Positions 10,691 to 22,000 of a stretch of DNA of 64,000 nt are shown here, in pieces. Numbering within the stretch: position 1 is the first letter of the stretch; each line of letters opens with the position of its first letter. Where the stretch lies: assembly GCA_010645155.1 (NCBI GenBank), contig JAAGOF010000064.1, positions 199,123-263,122 on the forward strand. The letters are read 5' to 3'. Source of the DNA: Tigriopus japonicus. Its lineage: Eukaryota > Arthropoda > Copepoda > Harpacticoida > Harpacticidae. A program made the position numbers and the translations under genes. The notes under the pieces are model-generated. The model saw only the letters and a list, made by a program, of their open reading frames with translations. It searched no databases and had not been told where the DNA came from.

Positions 10691-11050
10691 ATAGAGGTTG
10701 TGAAGAATTGTTTGTTGTCCCCCTCTATTCCCGCCCCACCAGCCTGCCGCGTAGACATCGCTAAAGGCCAGCCAGCGTTGTCCGTGCCCTCGAGAAGAGA
10801 CAAAACTCAACATAATTTTAACTATTTCGCAATATCTGTGATATTGTACTTTTAAACAAGTATCATAATTGTTTACCAATGGAAAAGGACATAGGTTGGT
10901 GACATTGTTGGCAAATTTGCTTGAAATATTAGGTAATTTGTCTCTTTCTAAGTGCCTGGACAGTGCTGGCTGGCCTACAGTGATGTCTACGGGGCAGGTC
11001 TTGGCAGCGTCCATAACGAAAGACAACAATCAATTCTTCACAACCTCTAT
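10691..11050. mobile_element. 360-bp inverted-repeat (MITE-like) element
   Basis: The outermost bases ATAGAGGTTGTGAAGAATTG at the left pair with CAATTCTTCACAACCTCTAT at the right. Complementarity continues inward past the GTAGACATC/GATGTCTAC and GGCCAGCCAGC/GCTGGCTGGCC pairs, giving arms of roughly 100 bp or more with gaps. A TA duplication flanking GAGGTTGTG is possible but not proven. It has no transposase. Confidence 0.65.
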
Positions 11051-13104
11051 TAGCCAACGATTCAGTGAGGTCACTAATCTAAACAAAGTCAGGGATTGGT
11101 TCAGAATTGAGCCCGCTCAACCAATGACAACAAGGCAGCAATTTTGCGGACATTAGATCACTTTTGACGCTTCAACAACACTTAGCAGCGATGACGTTAA
11201 GGACCCCATAAACCATTTAGGCCAATTGAAATCAGATGAATCATGGAATAGTCCAAAAAAGATTGGTGTTAAAAGGAAATTTTGTAAGCTTTTCATTAAA
11301 AAAAGTTCCAATTATCTGGGATTTATTCATCAACAGTATGTCATAGGGTAGGTCACATTGAACCTTGATTCTGTCCATGGCATATCATTTTGTTCACTAC
11401 CATCGGGTCATTCTGATATAGAGGTGAAGAATCTTTCTAAAAATTGAAGTTTCTGATACTGTGGCATTTTTTCTCGAAATGTTTTGGAACGGTGTCGGTG
11501 TTTGGTGGTGTCACCCATTCTTACATGTTTTCACTTAAGCTTGCGTGTAGAATCTAGTTGTTTCTTGGCTTTGGTCTGGATTCCCATGGTAGATCGATTG
11601 GTGGGTTTGTTGATTGGTTGCCTCTACCATCCTTCAAACATCTTCTGATGCTAGTCATGAAAGGTCTTTTGGTTTTTCCCTCTCGTAAGTTGCTCTTGTT
11701 GTTTTGGACTAAAGCAAGACGACGCTTTTTGTGTGGACGGCTGGCCGCGTCGGAACGGTAATTCAGGGTCAGAGCGGTAATCATAAAAATCCCAAACGTG
11801 CGTCCTTCGATACCGATCATCAAAGCGGCTTATGAGTTTGCTCAAATCAAAACCATGTCAATTTTTCAAAAGTAAATTACGTGTTCATTGAGTCAAGCGA
11901 GACAAGAGGGATGATTCAAATTGGTCTACAAATAAAGTTTGAACCCTGATTAGGTCTGGCCCTCTGACATAAATGTGAGGTTTGGTGAAAAGTTGGGTTT
12001 TTTTATTTCACTTTTACAGGAAGCCTGAGTACTTTTTAGCGCATTTTAAAAGACGTTGGTCCGTCGCAATATTGGTACACCACATGTAGCCACCAAAAAT
12101 ATCAGAATCATCTCTTTTTCTAATAGCATTGAGCATTTCAAGTTTCGGTCCACCTGCGCAGCACGATTCAATGTCCGCGATCTCACATAGTACTAAAGAA
12201 GCAATAGGCAGGTACAAAATACGAAAAACAAAATACCGCAAATATCCATTCAATTTGTTTTGCATATCAACCAAACTACGAAAGTGTACCTTTGTGATTA
12301 TATCTCAAATAAGTAGATGTAATCAAGGCATAAAAGTAGTTGACTGTAACCATCGCATTATTTTTAAACGAGTGAAATCTCGATCTTCAATCGAAAACTT
12401 GTCACACTTGAGAAATGAAGGCAGAATCAGATCGGCCTAACGCCACAGTGCCATGTACTTAAATGATTTAAAGTTCAGATAATTGTAATTATATCAAAGT
12501 CAACTCTTTATGAAATGAAAGCACACAGATGAATATTAGTATTACTTTTGGGCCTCCATTGCAAGGCTGGAGTACTATTATTTATCTAAACTTGATAAAA
12601 AGTCAACCATAAATAAAAAGTACTTTTTTGACTTCATATTTGGTAAGTAAGCTAAGCTTAAAATTGTATTTGTCTTGAGCCTTCCAATGAACTCTTCATT
12701 AAGGGAACTATATTCGTTGCATTGTTTTGTTCAACTGTAACAGTTGTAAACAATAAAATAATTGCGGCTAAAGTAGTTCCAAAGATCTGTAAATTTCTTG
12801 GAGGAGGTACATCCAGTTCTAGTATTTTTTGTCTTACAACGCCATCTTTCGTACTCTTTCAAAAGCTTGGTTTGAAAGAGATTTTGAAAAATTGTAACAG
12901 AGAAATGAGTTTGTTTTGAGAAAATGGCATGCACAAATAATCATTTATTTTCAGCTTGTTGGAAAAGTTTGAAATGCTAATTAGAAAATGTTTGTATGGT
13001 TTGATTTAACGCCAATAAAACTCACTATTTTTAAATTTATTGAGATAAAAATCTAATCAAATTAGAGGTGAAAGAGATTTTAGAGGTCAAACATGTAAGT
13101 TTTC
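11051..13104. other. gene-free stretch
   Basis: No gene is supported. Overlapping ORFs at 11554-11845 on the minus strand share an arginine-rich run in two frames and could be a decayed coding fragment, but no family is recognisable. The rest is AT-rich. Confidence 0.45.
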
Positions 13105-13112
13105 GTTATTAT

Positions 13113-13445
13113 TAGTGATGGACCGAAAGGGCTCATAACCGAAACCGAAAGTTTCGGCCGAAAGAGGGCTTAACCGAAACCGAAACCGAAAGCAGCTGAT
13201 TGCAAAATTGTTCAAATGCAAAATCTGCCTTAAAAATTAAAATGCTCATGTGTTCGATGTTGGGTAGTCGCAAATTTTGAAAAATCGGAAAACTTAAATT
13301 TCAGAGGTTTTGGACCAATTTTTTTTTGATTTTGTTGTCAAACTCCATTTTACATAGTGCTTGTCTGCTTTCGGTTTCGGTAGGCATAACCGAAACCGAA
13401 ATTTCGGCCGTAATTTCGGCCAAAAGCGCTTTCGGTCCATCACTA
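13113..13445. mobile_element. hAT-type MITE, 333 bp
   Basis: The element begins TAGTGATGGACCGAAAG and ends CTTTCGGTCCATCACTA, a perfect 17-bp terminal inverted repeat of hAT type. It is flanked by an identical 8-bp target duplication GTTATTAT (13105-13112 and 13446-13453), the size made by hAT transposases. The interior is mostly reiterated ACCGAAACCGAAA on one side and its complement on the other, with no coding sequence, so it is non-autonomous. The perfect TIR and TSD suggest a recent insertion. Confidence 0.9.
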
Positions 13446-13453
13446 GTTATTAT

Positions 13454-13889
13454 CCTTGGACTTGAAAAGCAAAAGACGCAAAGGGCCCCAAGAAACGCGT
13501 ACACCAGACTCCCAAAAGCGGCAGATTTGCGCGAAAGCGCAAAATAAGGGAGCACTTGTTCCATATCTTTTGCAAAAAAATGTAGTGAGATACAAATGTG
13601 GCAAAAAAGGTTAAAAAGTGTTTTCATGGAAAAAAGGTTAAATCTATGAAAAATGGGTAAAAAATAAAAATAAATTTTCTACTTTTTAATTTTTTTATCG
13701 TTGCTGTACTGATCACCAAAATGTTGATACACCTAAAACCAACATCAAAGGCTAGCATCTAGTCGGTCTTTAATCCACATTTAATCTCAATTCTTATTAT
13801 TATTCTATTCAAATTTTACCTATTTGACCGACTGATATCGATGACATTCCGAAACCCACGCCTAGTTGATCAAGGGAAAGATTATTAAA
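13454..13889. other. gene-free spacer between hAT MITE and Tc1 element
   Basis: No supported feature. Short ORFs here have no recognisable domain. Confidence 0.4.
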
Positions 13890-14107
13890 TACAGTCAGGA
13901 GCAAAAGTATTCGTAACCTCGAAAATTTTATTGATTTTTAAATGATACTCGATTTTTGAAAAATACATTTAAGAACCATTTTGCTCCTTAGTTATTCTTT
14001 AATCATTTAAAAGCTATGATACTTTTCTTTTTAAAAATTTACAAGATTTTGGTTAAAAAACTGCTCAGAACATGTTTTAGACCAAGAGCAAAAGTATTCG
14101 TAACATT

Positions 14108-15132
14108 TTGTCAATAGTTTATTGAATGCCCTTTTTGCTGAATTACACTTAAGAGACGTTTTTTATAATCATTTACAAGATTTTTACATACATCTAAAGG
14201 AATGTTAGCCCATTCTTCATAACAGATTTGCTCCAGTTCGTCAATTGTCTTTGGACGTCTTGCACGGATACGGACTTTTAATTCTCTCCAAAGGTTTTCA
14301 ATTGGATTAAGGTCTGGACCTTAATCCGATTGTCCTTCAACCATTTCTTGACCAAAATGCTGTTGTGCTTAGGGTCGTTGTCGTGCTGGAAGACGAACTG
14401 TCTACCAAGCCGAAGTTTTGGCGCTGAACTCTGGAGATTCTCTGCCAAGATATCCCGATAGTCTTCTTTTTTCATTGTCCCATGAATTCTCACAAGGTTA
14501 CAGGTGCCTTTGGCGGAAAAGGAGCCCCATAACATGATTGATCCTCCACCGTGCTTGACCGTAGGGATGGTGTTTTTTGGATGAAACGCTTCTCCTTTAC
14601 GTCGCCAAATCCTTTGAACATCGTTGTGACCAAAAAGCTCAACCTTTGTCTCATCTGACCAAAGAATCCTGGACCAAAAGTCACTGGTCTTGTCAAGGTA
14701 CTTCTTGGCAAATTCCAAGCGAGCCTTCAAGTGTCTATCCTTGAGCAAGGGAGTCTTCCGTGGGCGACAAGACTTCAATCCTGCTTTGTGAAGTGAGCGA
14801 GCAGCAGTAAACCTCGAGATGGACAATTCATTTTCACTGAGACTGTTCCGAATGTCCTTGACCATTGTTCGAGGATTATTTGTGACCTCTCTGACAATCT
14901 TCCTCTCAAGTCTGGCTGACAGTTTCCTTGGACGACCGGATCTTGGGAGGTTCTCAACCGTTCCGTTCTTTTGTGCCTTCTTCACGACGTACTGAATCGT
15001 TGAAATCGGGATGTCCAGAAGCTTCGAAATGGCTCTGTAGCCCTTGCCTCCATGGTGAAGACTTACTATCTTCAACTTCAAGTCCTTGTCGAGCTCCTTG
15101 ACCTTGGTCATGATTGGCTGACTGTGAAGCAA
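14108..15132 (-). pseudogene. Tc1 transposase, frameshifted before the catalytic Glu
   Basis: The open frame 15132-14278 gives 284 codons; the family start is more likely the internal Met 8 (MTKVKELDKDLKLKIV). A paired-type helix-turn-helix (GGKGYRAISKLLDIPISTI) with a GRPRK hook lies at residues 29-70. Catalytic Asp160 (WSDETK) and Asp251 (QHDNDPKH) are present. At 14316 a deletion of about 22 nt removes the LTWPSQS-like segment and shifts frame, so the [14 protein letters not shown] motif with the DD34E glutamate lies in another frame, followed by a readable C-terminus to about 14108. The product cannot be catalytic. Everything upstream is intact, so inactivation looks recent. Confidence 0.9.
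14304..14327. repeat. 24-bp palindrome at the Tc1 deletion junction
   Basis: GGATTAAGGTC-TG-GACCTTAATCC has perfect 11-bp arms. It sits exactly where the transposase lost its WPSQS segment. The deletion is consistent with joining at a GTC microhomology. Confidence 0.8.
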
Positions 15133-15574
15133 TTGTTCAATTCCGTAAAATTTATAAGATCCAAGAAAGATCTAGAAAATCTTGGAAAAAAAGGAGACTA
15201 AATGACTTTTCTCCGGCTTTCCAGAATGTTCTACATCTTTCGATCATTTTTTTCTGATGAAAAATCTGTTTATAAACCTATTTTGCTAACTTTTTTGCGC
15301 GTTACGAATACTTTTGCACTATCTAAAATTTTATTTTTAATAATTAAAAGTTAGTTTCAGACATTTTTATAAAACAATTGCGGGAAACTGGTATTATTCT
15401 TAATCGGAAAAAAATATTACATTCTTACAAACTTCTTAGCATAGTATTTAATTGAATATAAAGGATTTTCTGGTTTTCTCGTCACGTTACAAATACTTTT
15501 GCTCCTGACTGTAACACAATTTTGTAACTGGAACCAATGAAACATACTCAACATCCATCCTTTTTATGATTCAT

Positions 15575-15640
15575 TTCTTAATTGGGAATCCATTCCTTGT
15601 TGCAGAAGTAAAACATCTGCAATTGACCAAAAAACATCCT
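15575..15640 (+). repeat. LINE/SINE 3' tail fragment
   Basis: This segment (ATTCCTTGTTGCAGAAGTAAAA, then ACCAAAAAA) matches the 3' tail of the SINE at 53.8 kb and resembles the LINE end near 4.1 kb. No tRNA-like head or RT sequence is attached, so it is an orphan tail or a highly truncated insertion. Confidence 0.55.
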
Positions 15641-18600
15641 CTGTCTCTCATTTTATGAAACAAATCCACCATCAACGCACTCTTGAGTACTACTCAAGTA
15701 TGTACAATACTGATTTGGGATTTCGTCTTGTGCGGACATTTCTTCTGCTTTCATATCCTAATGTTAGCTAAACTGTTTAGAGGCAATCCATGAGCGGCAA
15801 AAAATTGACGCCTGACAGACGTGAAACAGTTGCTTTTATGCATATTTTGACCGATCGTCGTGTCCATAGTTCTTGTTTCTTTACCTTCGGTGCAATGATT
15901 CATCTCATCATCAGTCTTTGAAAATGTACAATAAAAAGAAAACACCACGTAAGTAGGAGCCCCAGGAGAGGCCCTAGGATCAGGATCATGTCAATTAACA
16001 GAGCTTCGGCGAATATCTATGAAACGGGGCAAATTTTCTTTGAATCGAACGCTTTCCGACCGCCTGGACGTGCAGACATCCTTTTTCCATTGGAAGCACG
16101 TTCTCTCATGGTAAATTTTCGAATCAGGCCATGTGGCACTGGGCGCAAAGTAGTCAAGAATGACAGGCCACTGTTTCCTTACTCACATGATCAATTGAAT
16201 TCGAGCGGATGTACACTTCTTATATGCGTGGTGTACCGAATTCAAAGCACCTTTCCACTCAGTGGGAAGGTAGGTAGGCCCTCTCAAGGCCTGCCATTCA
16301 GTTGATCAACTTAGCTAAGAGAGAGGACGTAAAGAAGAGAGCTGGGATCGTCTAAAGCAATGGCGAAGGGTCTAATATTCTGAATAAAGGTAGGATCCTA
16401 CTATTTTGACAACTGTTTCAACAATAACAACAAAACTGCTGTACGATTCCATCTGTGTGAAGGATCTTTGTAGCTTGAAGCTCACTGTTGGAAAGCAGGT
16501 CGGTTTGCACATGGACGAGGTTGGTGAAGTCCCTCTCGATCAGGTGTAGTCGTGGGGAATACGTACTTGCCACTCTTTTGTAAAATAAAAATGAAGTATT
16601 GACTTTACATTCTCTGAACGGATATTCAAATATTCCTCTTTTGGGAGGAAGATCGTGATTGTGAATAACCTCATGAAAGGACATTAACAAACTGGAATTT
16701 TCCTCCTCATGAAGTTAAGACAAGAGGCCATTGGCCAATCCGCTACTTCACTTGTCTACTTGATCCTGATATTAATGGACTAATCGTTCATTCAGCCATC
16801 GCACGATCAAGACTTGCTCTTGATCAGCTGACTGACAACCATTCTTCACCGCTTGCCTCTGTCTCTTTCAGTTTCCACCTGGATTTCACCGATTATGAAA
16901 CTTGGCGCCTACTTCTCAACAATCCCTTTAACGACTCGGTCGCTTCATCCCACCACCACTACCAACGCTACTCCTCTTCCACGTATCTTAACATCGTCAG
17001 ATTTGAACTGAAATAGTGTACAAATATCGAGAGACTGTCGAAACCGTCTTGCGTTTCAGAACTTGCGAGCTCCAACTGACCCAAAAGGGACGATCAACCT
17101 TTTTTAAGAAACAGTGATTGGAATGCACCACAAAAGATGCCTGCTCTAAATGTGTCCTTAGGACAAACGTGTCAGTGGTAGAGTGCCAAGGAAGTAGGAA
17201 GTTTGACGTCATCAACCTAGTAGTGGTGCATGGATAGAGTAACACACCCAAGTCGACCAGGCCGACTACTCTACTCCCTCCCTCCCTCCACCTATGTTGG
17301 TAGTCAAGAACATCAAAATTGTCGGAAACCTGAGGAAGGCACAAAATAGACCGTGGAGTGGTATTTCCCCGGGAGTTGTCTTGTGCCCTCAACCCCTATT
17401 CCCGAATTCAGCCTGCCGCTGAGCACTTGGTTGCTAATATTATAAGAAGGTCTATTGCTTCCTTGTTGATCGGGATTGTGCTCTGGATGCGTTTTTTGAC
17501 GGCGATCTGTGGCCGGGGTTGAAAAATTAAATGAGGATGACGGTCTGTTATCCTCATGACGGCGTTGTTTGCCTCGTGGTTTAGAATTCTTTGGTGGACG
17601 ACTAGCAAATTTCAATGAGAGACAACCTGCCGTTTCTGCCGGATTTGCAATGAACCAAAACGTATTTCATGATCAAGGACCGCTTCAATCTAGGCCCGTG
17701 TGGTGTACTCCCAATGAACTTGGGATGGAAGCAGCCTTGCGAGGAGCACAATCTCACGCTCGATGATGCTGGAGCTGAAGTTCGTTTTGAGTCAAGTCAG
17801 TTGTGTCCTAGCAGTGGATTAGGTGGGGAAAGGTGCCAATCACGGTCAACACTGTAACAAACACAACCATCGATATTTAAACAATTGCAGTTGTGGATCA
17901 GAGTTTTGTTGCCCCATCGTCCATGTGCTTTCAGCGTGTTTGAGACCTGAGCCCATTTATCAAATGGAGTGAGTCCCCTTCACTAATCAAGACGGGAGGG
18001 ACTAAGAGGACTTTGATTATCCTTCAGTCTCGTTCATCTCGTTTGCTCTTTGCTGTTCTCAAATGTCATTCCGGTAATACTGGAAAATTAAAGTCAGGGC
18101 TTGAGGCTGCTGGGAACCTCAAAAAACCCAAGCTCTCTTAGTCTCGCTCGAACGTGCAATCTCGCGATCATTCAATAGCCCAAGTTGATCTTTTAAAGGT
18201 GAGTGTGTCTACAGAAGTCGGTCGGGTTCAGACTTCAGAGTCCGGAGTGGTGGTGAACGAGCATTCAACAACGAACGAGCTGCAAGAATACATATTTCTG
18301 GTTCTGCCCGCCCAACCGACTACAATGGTTCAGCATGAGGAGGCTTCGTCGCAAGCCAACCATCGAGAGTGAGTGAGTGAGTGAACAATTGGCTGAGTGC
18401 ACCTACCATTCACCAACTAACATTCAAGTCAAGTGAAGCAGTCGCCTTTGGGTCGCCATAGTGTGAAGGAAGGGAGCTTGAGAGTGTGAATTCGCATGAA
18501 TATGGCCCCTTTACTCAAGAGTCAACCTTGCTACTGGTCTTTGCTTCGTCACTTGTGAATGATTCACAAACAAGTGTCAATATTAGGCCTATCGATCTTT

Positions 18601-18771
18601 GATTCGCTCACTTAAGGAGTTGTGTCGCTTTAAGTTCTGTCTGAAATTCCCGCGTATGATAAATTGTGATCCGTGACTACTTTTGGTGCTCCCCCTGGTG
18701 GTGATTTTGGGTTGTCACGACTGAAATAAACCTACTACTCTACAAAAGCATCCACAGACAAGTGATACAAA
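15641..18771. other. region upstream of exchanger gene A
   Basis: No gene is supported. ORFs at 17313-17857 and 18154-18372 are short, lack known domains and overlap in several frames. Part of this stretch probably holds the promoter and 5' UTR of the gene starting at 18772, but I see no convincing TATA box or 5' UTR splice site. Confidence 0.4.
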
Positions 18772-19057
18772 ATGGAGGAGAAAAATAAATCCAAGCGTCC
18801 CACGCACGCCTTTGGCAACGGTATCAAACCTGCTCATTGTCTTGTTCTATTAGCCGTTCTTTGCATTAAGAACGGACTAGTTTGGTCAGAAAACGCCCCC
18901 GAAACCCATCACGACGATGGCGAAGGCGCCCATCCTGAGGGTGAGGGGTCCCATGGACACGCTCATGAATATCAGGTCTTCCATGTGGAATTTGACAGAG
19001 TCCAGTTACCTTTCATTATCTCATTGTGGATCTTTGTTTCATCCTTAGCCAAAATTG
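18772..19057 (+). CDS. gene A exon 1
   Basis: Start codon, signal-like helix, then a His/Asp/Glu/Gly-rich extracellular stretch with eight His in about 27 residues, then [16 protein letters not shown] and the first core helix. The donor is AAATTG|GTAAGA, phase 1. The intron that follows is 7.0 kb and hosts the katanin-like gene. Confidence 0.9.
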
Positions 19058-22000
19058 GTAAGATGAATGGTGTTTCTTTTCGATATTCACCCTCCTTAGA
19101 GTTTTTCCAAGTTTTCAAAGTTGTTTTCAGACATGCTTTTGCTTTACGGGCTTGTAAAATGTTAATAATCGAGGACAATCATAAGTTTGTGCCACCTATA
19201 AATGTTTTAGTAGGAAGCATGTGAGACGACAGTCTTCCTCACATTTCAATACCTCACCTACAAGTCGTAAATCAATAGAACAGAAATTAAAGCCTGATCA
19301 TAAAAATTTAACCCTGTTACTTGATTCCAAATCGGAATCCTCTGGGGTTTGGAATTAACGCTGATATGCGTCGTTTCGCGTTCTTTTTCTCAGATTCCAT
19401 GGAAGCGATTAAAATTTCATCGTTGTTTTTGATCTTCAACATCCCAATGGGATTTTTCCAACTCCACACCAATGTCCGTACTTTCATTCAAAAAATCGAA
19501 TGTGCGTGTACAATGTTTGGAAGCCAGTATCATCCTCCGACAGCCAGATTGGTTATCACTCTCCAAAGCATTCCAAAGTACTGTACTATTGTTGCATATC
19601 TAGATAAAATGTCGCCTGGTCCTTAGCTCTAGGATGGTTGAATGCCTCTTGTTGGTGGTTGTCCCCGTTCATTTGAGAGCAACAATAGCCGAGAATGTTG
19701 ACAACTAAGTAGCCGACGAACAGGGTCGGATATTTTACATGTGGTTTTGTTTTGTTTGGTTCGTAAACTGTTCATTTTTGATCAAGTCTAGAGTGTTTGA
19801 GGCCTTGAACTTCGAATCTTGGCGTGTGATCACAGACAAGTTGGAGGCACTAAGTACACGATATGTAAGTCTGAGAAACAACTCAATTGTACGTTCTACT
19901 AAGACTTTATTCAACAACGTTTATTTGATGATGATGGTGCATGTGGGTAGATTGTCTTTTGGTTGAGATTTAAAGGATGTGAGCTATCAAGTCTTACATA
20001 AATTTGTGGGCAAACTGGGGAAGAATTGAGTAAGCTCTGGTCTCAGAGTTGTGATCTTAGAGTACATGATGACTCGTTGCGTTCAGCGCAATCGAGTGTA
20101 AAAAGTGTTCATGTCTGACATTCTCCAAGTGAAGAGGATTCTAGAGAGATTCCCAATGTGTTGTAGAGAGCGATTGATGGAATTGCCCAGGCCTGAAAAG
20201 CCATGCTTTATGTAATTTTCTAGAGTTCGATAACATTTGTGCGATTGTGGGTCCTTTGTAACTTCTTTTACAAAAGCCCAGTTGAAGCAAAGAGGTTTTT
20301 TCCTCCCAATACGTTGATAAATCGAAAACCTAGTTGTTTGAAAACTCGACGAACGAAGAAAACTCTCGTATTCGGCTATTCAATTATTTTGGCATGCATG
20401 GTATAGAGTACGCCATGAAAGGGATAAGTAATGCCTGTCATGGCGAATCTTGAGCCTACGCAGGAAGTTGCTATTGCCCAATTGAAAATTAGCTGCGCTT
20501 CATCCGAGACAAAGTTGCAACAATAAAGAATCCGTCATCCCATGAAAGTCCTCCGTTCGTTTCAGCCAGAACTCTTATTCCAAAAACTTCTATTTTACAT
20601 TGTGAGATTTGCTGTTTTTGAACTTCAATCGGCGCAACACTCCAAATGAAGATGGTGTGACGTACATTCTGACGTCAAACCATGTCATTGAGATAGGTCG
20701 ACGCTGGGCGTTTGCAGGGATTGATTACCCTAAGGATGAAGGGCAGAAATGGTGGGGATCTTGCCCTGGTTGATGAACCAGACAATTCAATAACAAACGA
20801 ACCACTGACGACCATCCATTCGATCTCGGGGGTCATTTCTGGTCAAGCGAGTTTTCAAATCTTGTTTGGCGCACAGGTTCTGACCAATGAAGCTGATGCT
20901 CTCTTTGAATACGATACCTTAGCTCAGACAAGTTTAGAGATTAAGGAGTTAAGATCTAGGTGCTGATAAGTCTATTTTCAATATTGAGATTTGTGTTTTG
21001 AACGATATTTTCATGTGCTACTTGTTTTGATTGAATATGGGCGCCACGCTTTTGACAGAGGTTTTGACAGTGGCGAGACACAATTGTCAATAAAACCCTA
21101 AGTTCAATAGAATAAGATGGTCGCAAAGTTAGTTTAACAACTCCCCTATCTCTCTGTTTTGGCAGTCCATGTTTCTGATTTTTGTTCTTCAAATTCACCA
21201 AAGAATAGAGAACTAGAGAAGAGCTTAAATATCGAGTAAATGCTGGCAGGAAACGGTTTTTTTCCGCCAGAGTCTACTGGATTCAAAGAATAGCTGAAAT
21301 ATTCCATAAAGCTATGAATGATTTGTCATATTGTTTAAAATAATAGCCTGCTGGTCCTTGCTCTATGCTGTCTCTTAATATTTTGCAAAGCCCGAGTTTT
21401 AGTTCCCACTAATGAATTTGGGCTCCAGTTCAAACTTTATCTATTTACTCATTAAAAGCAACCATAGGAAAGTTATGTATGCGAACTAAATTTGCAAACT
21501 CCTTTGCGGCTGACAACAAAATAAGCTATACTAATGACAAAGGAAAGCTTGACGGAAATTCAATAAGTGAGCCAACGTCTAATAAGTGCAAGTAAGTACT
21601 TATTGGAAGTTATATTAGAACTTATTAGAAATTATACTTTTACAAGTAAACGTATATGTCTATCGCTTATTTCTCAGGTGGCATTAGTGCCATAAAAAAA
21701 GCATTGACATAAATGGTCGGTCGTTTAGGGTTGACAAGGCAAGTAATACTTTCATTCCTTTTGTGAATCCATGTTATCCAAGATGTATTGGTTCCTTTTG
21801 GTTGGAATTTTCTCAGTTTATAAAGGCCAGTAAGTACTCGCCGAAAACAAATTCAAACCCCTATTAACAAACTCCCAAAGTACGTGCAAAACGGCAAAAT
21901 GCGGATACTAAAAAAGAGAAGGCATGGAAAGTCTAGTTTTTTAGGGTTAGTGTATTTATCCAGGTTTGATGACCGAGCCGGTTTCTTCTGAGTTGGGTGG

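Larger units (their letters stand above)
13892..15511 (-). mobile_element. Tc1-family transposon, 1620 bp, IR/DR type
   Basis: It is bounded by TA duplications (13890-13891 and 15512-15513). Each end holds two copies of the same binding-site-like word: GAGCAAAAGTATTCGTAAC at 13899-13917 and 14086-14104 on the left, and its complement at 15301-15319 (inner) and 15486-15504 (outer) on the right, with small variations. The paired direct repeats about 187 bp apart inside inverted termini are the IR/DR architecture of Sleeping Beauty-like Tc1 elements. The transposase is on the minus strand and is broken. Confidence 0.9.

Noticed and set aside
16997..17615. Several overlapping minus-strand ORFs of 66-131 codons
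   Set aside because: Multiple frames are open together, no domain or splice logic is seen, and composition is low in information.
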